Shown here one piece after another: positions 8,562 to 13,087 of a stretch of 13,087 bases of DNA. Positions within the stretch are counted from its first letter, which is position 1, and every line of letters begins with the position of its first letter. The DNA comes from Physocladia obscura (lineage: Eukaryota > Chytridiomycota > Chytridiomycetes > Chytridiales > Chytriomycetaceae), in assembly GCA_027596945.1 (NCBI GenBank), contig JADGJH010000932.1:1-13087 (forward strand). Direction: 5' to 3'. A program made the position numbers and the translations under genes. The notes under the pieces were generated by a model, which was given only the letters and a program-made list of their open reading frames with translations, was not told where the DNA came from and searched no databases.

Positions 8562-10596
8562 TCATGCTTGATAAGAATTTGACGTCACACGACCACCACG
8601 GCCGCTCCAATTGGTGTGAATCCAAGGTCCTTTTGCACCATCAGCCTCAAGCTGATACGTGTGTGCCCCAAAGTAATCTCTTTGAGCTTGCAGCAAATTT
8701 GCAGGAACTTTGGCACTACGGTATCCGTCAAAGAAACTCAAAGCTGTTGAAAACGCCGGAATGGGAACTCCCACCAACGTGCTTTCAGCGACAACACGAC
8801 GGAAGGATGGGACGCAACGGCGAATTGCATCGGTGAAGAAAGGATCGAGGAGTAGATTGTCAAGATTTGGGTTTGTTCTAAAAGCGTTTGTAATGTCTCC
8901 CAGGAAGCGACTGTTCGAAAAGGGTCATAAAAAAAATTAAATTATAATAGTTTATACGTTACCTGCGAATAATACATCCTCCTCTCCACATCAGAGCAAT
9001 TCCACCATAATTTAGATTCCATCCTTGTTCCTTGGCAGCTTCTCTGAGCTCCATGAATCCTTGAGCATACGAGATGATCTTGGCAGCGTACACGGCTTGG
9101 CGAATATCTTCAATCAAAGCAGTTTTGTTGCCAGTAAATGATGTTTTTTCAGCTTTACTTTGTAGAATTTTACTCGCGGCAACACGTTCGTCTTTCAGTG
9201 CAGACAAGCAACGCGCAAAAACTGCCTCGCCAATCAATGTAACGGGAGTTCCCAAATCCAAGGCCGAAATTGCAGTCCTCAAAAAGAAAAGAAAATGTGA
9301 TTAATCCAATTTTAAAATAATTTGACTTCATTTGAATTGTTAAGTTTTACTTACCATTTTCCTGTCCCTTTTTGTCCAGCTGTATCACGAATCTTTTCAA
9401 CCAGCGGCGTGCCATCAGTATCCTTAAACCGCAAGATATCACGAGTTATTTCAATCAGGAACGAATCAAGTTCGCCCTTGTTCCAATCTTCAAACACGTC
9501 ACCCATTTCGTCATGAGTGAGGCCGACGACGTCTCTTAGGAGCTGGTATGCTTCGCAAATAATCTGCATGTCACCGTATTCAATTCCGTTGTGGACCATT
9601 TTGACGTAGTGGCCTGATCCTCCCTGACCCTATGAAAACAAGAATGGTAGAAGTTACCAACTGTCATGCTACTATTTTTATTTTTATTTTTGTTGGATTT
9701 GAAACTTACAACCCAATCGCAACAAGCTTCTCCACTACTAGTCTTCGCCGAAACTGCCTGAAAAATCGGTTTCACCGCATTCCACGCCTCCGGCGACCCA
9801 CCAGGCATAATCGACGGCCCAAACCGCGCGCCTTCTTCGCCCCCAGAAACTCCTGCGCCCACAAACAAGAAACCCTTAGCCTCGAGCTCCTTCACGCGTC
9901 GGATCGAGTCGGGATAATGCGAGTTTCCACCATCAATGATGATATCGCCTTTCGATAAGAACGGAACAATGTGGGCAATGAAATCGTCGACTGCTGATCC
10001 GGCTTTCACAAGCAGCATGATTTTACGCGGAGACTTAAGTTTGGAGCATAGGTCTTGGATTGAGTAGGATCCGATAATATTTGTTCCTGTTTTGGTTGAA
10101 TGATTTGGAAATTATTAAAAATCGGAATTCATTTTCAGATCCCAATTTCATTTCATGGAAAAACGAAGAACCTTTTGCTTCATTTGCAAGGAATTCATCA
10201 ACCCTTTGCACTGTTCGGTTGTAGACGCACACCTGCGTAAATAAAAAAAGATTTAATCATTGCTTGACAGAATAAAGAGACTATCAGGAGGTTTGAAGAT
10301 TGCCTTAAAACCATGATCATTCATATTCAGAATCAAGTTTTGGCCCTGCATACATTAATTTTAAAAGTTTAGGATTCCTGATGGTTTCAGAAGCAATAAT
10401 TTGAATTAATTTTTACCATGACAGCAAGACCAATAAGCCCAATATCGGAGATAAAAAAAAAAAAAAAAAAAAACAAGACAAAAGCAGGTTTATTATTAAA
10501 CAAGTCTTTCAAAAAAAGAAAAGGGACGTAGAAGAAAGGACACGAAAGAGAGAACAAAAAAGGAGCGGGATTTCACGATCTGAACTTACAAGCCAT
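8562..10596 (-). CDS. gnd: 6-phosphogluconate dehydrogenase, decarboxylating
   Basis: Catalyses 6-phosphogluconate + NADP+ to ribulose 5-phosphate + CO2 + NADPH in the cytosolic oxidative pentose phosphate pathway. Coding blocks on the minus strand: 10449-10417, 10345-10304, 10232-10172, 10086-9710, 9629-9355, 9277-8963, 8910-8562, plus a likely 7-nt first exon at 10596-10590 (ATGGCTT before a GTAAGT donor). The NADP-binding loop [16 protein letters not shown] with the Arg expected to hold the NADP phosphate, [10 protein letters not shown], catalytic Lys in HYVKMVHNG and Glu in GIEYGD, the family signature [13 protein letters not shown], and [10 protein letters not shown] near the C-terminus are all present. 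Length would be about 486 aa, normal for the family. The C-terminal motif is GRGG where many members have GHGG. Two oddities: intron 10303-10233 starts with GC, not GT, and no AG acceptor is visible between the T21 tract and the codons for SDIGLIG, so the extreme N-terminus is unresolved. Convergent with the transporter cluster. Confidence 0.93.
10233..10303 (-). other. GC-AG intron in gnd
   Basis: The exon ends HGFK at 10304 and the next base pair is GC (AAG|GCAATC); the acceptor TTTACGCAG ends at 10233, and the next exon starts VCVYNRT. The join HGFK-VCVYNRT is gap-free against the family. The first GT downstream would add about eight unmatched residues, so GC is the best donor. Confidence 0.7.
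10453..10473. repeat. A21/T21 homopolymer at the gnd 5' intron
   Basis: Twenty-one consecutive A on the plus strand (T on the gnd sense strand). It sits where the polypyrimidine tract of the first gnd intron would lie, directly before the codons for ISDIGLIG, and no AG follows it before the conserved coding sequence. Confidence 0.95.
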
Positions 10597-10720
10597 CGTC
10601 AACTTCTTTGTACACTGTGGTGATTGTTTTTGTTGTAGTAACTGTGGTCGCGCCCGGAAGTACAGCTGAAGACTTCCTTGTGGTGATGGTTTTCGTTGTC
10701 GTAACCTTCTCGAACGTCAT
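10586..10720 (-). CDS. 44-codon ORF with duplicated VTTTKTITT, overlapping the gnd start
   Basis: ATG at 10720-10718 opens a frame of 44 codons ending in TAA at 10588-10586. The peptide starts MTFEK and contains VTTTKTITT twice, 21 residues apart (residues 6-14 and 27-35), then VYKEVDDGL. The two copies differ at three bases, all in third codon positions and all silent, which suggests that the protein sequence has been under selection. The putative gnd ATG (10596) lies inside its last codons in another frame, and the GTAAGT donor overlaps its stop. So it could be an alternative N-terminal exon of gnd (spliced after TT of the last codon), a uORF, or the end of another gene. No known family is recognised. 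Confidence 0.45.
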   Translation of the reverse strand: MTFEKVTTTKTITTRKSSAVLPGATTVTTTKTITTVYKEVDDGL

Positions 10721-11158
10721 TTGTCAGTTAAGTTGTTTTTTTTCGATGTTTTTTTGAAAATGAAAGAAACAGTTTCAAATCAGGTGTTATCATTTTTAAA
10801 GTATTTTTTGAACTTATTGAAATCCGTATTTCCCGAAAAGATGACCGTGTTGCTGATTTCGGATTTGGATTTGGACTTGGATTTGGAGCTGGACTTTGAC
10901 TACAATAACCAAGACAGCAACAGCAAATGCTTGAGATGAGCACGCATATTTACGATCCGCATAGCAATCGTGGGAAACGCCAGCAAACGGAACTGAGTAC
11001 TGATTGCCGCACTCAACAAATGCGCGCAGCTCGACGGTTGGGTTTGATATACAGCATTATTAAGGTTAAAATTCGTGACCGTAATCAACAGTCGCTCTTC
11101 TTACGCGTCGTCTAAATAGCAACAACACGTCACACTCGAATTTCAACAATCAATATCA
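10721..11158. other. Region upstream of gnd, with a hexamer repeat and no clear gene
   Basis: Probably contains the promoter of gnd and of the small overlapping ORF. The plus frame 10721-10939 and the minus frames 10943-10728 and 11088-10900 overlap and are low in complexity; none has a recognisable motif. T-rich runs occur at 10736-10743 and 10750-10756. Confidence 0.4.
10857..10900. repeat. GGATTT/GGACTT hexamer tract
   Basis: Imperfect hexamer array (GGATTT, GGATTT, GGACTT, GGATTT, GGAGCT, GGACTT). In one plus frame it reads as alternating Asp-Leu; in a minus frame as Pro-Asn/Ser-rich. It most likely explains why both strands are open here. Confidence 0.8.
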
Positions 11159-11368
11159 ATGTCAATATCCGTGTCTAAACCCAAGCTGTGCTGCCCAAAT
11201 TGCCGCACTTACCGTTCTTGTTTATTGACTCAACAACACTCTCGCTGTCGCTTCACTGGCTCACGCTACTACAGTAAACTATACTGCTTCGATTTGACTA
11301 CCAACACTTTTCTAAGCTCACTAGTCCCCGCTCACAACATTCCAGCTGACACTTTATTGTTTGACTAG
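11159..11368 (+). CDS. Short Cys-rich ORF, unrecognised
   Basis: ATG at 11159, 69 codons, TAG stop. It contains CCPNCRTYRSC near residues 11-21, which could bind a metal, but the spacing matches no zinc finger that I can name. It lies just upstream of the transposon-like stretch and could belong to it, or be chance. Preceded by a short AATCAATATCAATGTCAATA run. Confidence 0.2.
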   Translation: MSISVSKPKLCCPNCRTYRSCLLTQQHSRCRFTGSRYYSKLYCFDLTTNTFLSSLVPAHNIPADTLLFD

Positions 11369-12298
11369 TTCTGGGTTCTGATACTACCAACACAACCACA
11401 TTGGCCACCACTTCCAACTCTGCTAGTACTCAAAACACCACGACTCAATTGGGTACAAGTCTTTCCTATTTTGATAAATGCCCTCCAGATAGAGTCAAGT
11501 TTACAGAAATCATGGCCAAGTTCCAAATGAAGAATTTAAAACAACTTGAGCACCATTTATCTGTGTGCAGCCACTGTTGTCAAAAACGAAGCCAATTTAC
11601 ACAATGATGGCATTAGTACCAGTGGTAATGGACTTGATGGCGATTATCTTTTTGGATTTAATGACAGTGGGAATAGAAATGATGAACATATCACAGCTGG
11701 GGAAAATCATAAAGCAACAAATGCAACAGCAACTGATATCATCAAAGTGGATACAGATCTGCACATTTTTTAAAAAATTTCTAGTAAATTTCTTTTGCCA
11801 TGGTGTACCCATGCCTCTTCTGGAGTTCAGCAGCTTCATCCTACAAATTTTCAATAAATTTCAACCTACTTTGAGAATTTTGAGAATTAGTATATTATTA
11901 TATCCATCTGAAACCAGTTCTTTTTTAAATCAGATAAAAAACCAATCATAAGCACATTAGTAGTGGACTTGCTAGCTAAATTAGATGAGAACAACTTTAT
12001 AGATGGCATCAAAAATTCTCAATGTAGTGTTGAAGGAATTTATGATTATGTACTTCCCGCAACCCCTCTTCCAGGAATTTCAATTGAAGTGAAATTTACT
12101 TGCCACGATATATTAAATAGTAAAAGTATCGTTTCATTTTTTAACGTTAAAAATAATATCTTTGAAATTGTTCGGCTTATTCTCGAAATGAGAATTCTAG
12201 AATTGATAGACGTAGTCAGAAAGTGGTGGAACTCTTCGAATCACGTTACAAGTGCCAAACATCAAAAATATACAAAGGGGTTCAAATGGATGAAATAG
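11365..12298 (+). mobile_element. Degraded hAT-like DNA transposon remnant
   Basis: Successive broken frames resemble parts of fungal hAT transposases in the expected order. Frame 11365-11607 has a Thr/Ser-rich start, then YFDKCPPDRVKFT and LKQLEHHLSVC, like a BED-type finger whose first cysteine pair is lost. Frame 11565-11951 has FFCHGVPMPLLEFSSF and FNKFQPTL, like the G-x-P...E...F...P block found N-terminal to the catalytic core. Frame 11942-12298 has STLVVDLL and IYDYVLPATPLP, loosely like the DGW and following strand of the core. At least two frame changes separate the blocks. I see no complete catalytic triad, no hAT C-terminal dimerisation motif and no terminal repeats. Base composition turns clearly AT-rich here. 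Recognition is by motif only, so the family is tentative. Confidence 0.35.
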
Positions 12299-12505
12299 AT
12301 AGTATTGAAACTAATTTCAGTATTAATATAAATATCTACAGACTATAAGATGGCAAAGCCACTAGATTAAACCGATTATCTCCAAAGAAATTTTTACGCA
12401 TGATGAATATATATACAGATTTAGAAAATGAAGCACATAGTTATTAATTAATACTAAATAATATTATCAAATTATTTCAATATTATTATTGCAATTTATT
12501 TTTGA

Positions 12506-12718
12506 GTGAACACAAGAAAGAAAGTTTGCCATGGTAATCAACTAAAATTTATGTTTGAAGATGGTAACTATGAACCTCCACAAAATGTGTTTGGAAGAGT
12601 TGACCAAATTGGAATTAACTTTAATAAAAAGTTGAGGTTTTACCCATCCTATATTTTTTATGACTTTTTTGAAACCAAACAAGGTGGAATCTTTAGGAAA
12701 GCTTCAGTATCACTTTAG
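12506..12718 (+). pseudogene. Unrecognised ORF fragment
   Basis: A 70-codon frame with no ATG near its start (TGA is immediately upstream of a GTG). It contains MFEDGNYEPPQNVFGRVDQI and RFYPSYIFYDFF, which read like folded-protein sequence and not random translation, but I do not recognise the family. It ends in TAG at 12716-12718, a few bases before the next ORF in another frame, as if a frameshift had split one gene. Confidence 0.3.
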
Positions 12719-12726
12719 TATCCTTA

Positions 12727-13023
12727 ATGAGTAGCCGTGAGGAAGGTGCAATATTTACTCCTGTTGAATTAACAACAGAAAAAGCATTGGATAAAATGAT
12801 TGAAAAGATGGAAGAAATATACCAACTATATGCTAAGAATTTGTATTCAGAATTTAACCAATATTTTACACAATTATTTAATATTAAAAAAAGTGAATCC
12901 AATGAGAAACTTCAATTAGAGTTTATTAAACAGATTAAAAATGTTTCAGTTTATATGATATTAATGTTTAAAACAACATTCACCTCAAATACTTGTAAAA
13001 GCAACAAAAAGTATTCTGCTTAA
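12727..13023 (+). CDS. Unrecognised 98-codon ORF, Lys/Glu-rich helix
   Basis: ATG at 12727, TAA at 13021-13023. Residues 15-60 are charged and likely helical (EKALDKMIEKMEEIYQLY), perhaps a short coiled coil. No family is recognised. It lies in the AT-rich stretch right of the transposon-like remnant. It may be the C-terminal part of the fragment ending at 12718, since the two frames nearly abut and differ by one register. The DNA after 13023 to the window end is AT-rich with no feature seen. Confidence 0.3.
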   Translation: MSSREEGAIFTPVELTTEKALDKMIEKMEEIYQLYAKNLYSEFNQYFTQLFNIKKSESNEKLQLEFIKQIKNVSVYMILMFKTTFTSNTCKSNKKYSA

Positions 13024-13087
13024 AAACAGTCAAAAATAATTTGCAACAGAATTTGGAACATAATAAATCAATTAATAAATGTGAAGT

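Noticed and set aside
8543..8940. Plus-strand ORFs over the 3' part of gnd
   Set aside because: Shadows of the last gnd exon, which carries the conserved C-terminal motifs on the minus strand.
9632..9958. Plus-strand 108-codon ORF
   Set aside because: It is antisense to the gnd exons with the 6PGD core motifs and has no motif of its own.
10728..10943. Minus-strand Pro-rich ORF
   Set aside because: Its apparent openness comes from the GGATTT/GGACTT hexamer tract; there is no motif and the plus strand is open too.
12180..12300. tRNA-like stretch around TTCGAATCA
   Set aside because: I could not fold a cloverleaf with matching acceptor and anticodon arms; a TTCGAATC string alone is not enough.

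Overview
The window looks like nuclear DNA of a fungus with small genes and many short introns (43-85 bp, mostly GT-AG), most likely an early-diverging, chytrid-like lineage. This rests on the intron style, a fungal-type 6-phosphogluconate dehydrogenase, fungal UNC-93-like (DUF895-type) transporters and an unusual LRR-transmembrane-SAM protein. The lineage is an inference; no rRNA or marker gene is present. All exon models were built by hand from reading frames, splice consensus and internal homology.

Layout, left to right. 1-154 is a 75-bp tandem repeat. 460-2008 (+) is a six-exon gene for a leucine-rich-repeat receptor-like protein with one membrane span and a cytoplasmic SAM domain. 2009-3394 has no recognised gene but holds several inverted repeats. 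3395-6590 (+) is a nine-exon gene whose spliced frame runs through two complete UNC-93-like MFS modules in tandem (about 895 aa, 24 expected membrane spans). 7348-8047 (+) is a decayed third copy of the same module, with introns still visible, a large internal deletion, a frameshift and stops. 8562-10596 (-) is a nearly complete multi-exon gnd gene (6-phosphogluconate dehydrogenase, oxidative pentose phosphate pathway), convergent with the transporter cluster. Its 5' end is puzzling: a consensus donor, a T21 tract and no AG acceptor, plus an overlapping 44-codon ORF with a duplicated VTTTKTITT peptide. From about 11370 to the right edge the DNA becomes AT-rich and holds broken ORFs that partly resemble a worn hAT-type DNA transposon.

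The genes do not form a pathway. The strongest story is local: one UNC-93-like module was duplicated in tandem, two copies were merged into one reading frame by an intron that removes the first copy's stop codon, and a third copy is dying next door. The most testable points are the junction intron (4993-5054), the LRR exons cut in 24-codon units with identical phase, the GC-AG intron in gnd, and the 5' end of gnd.
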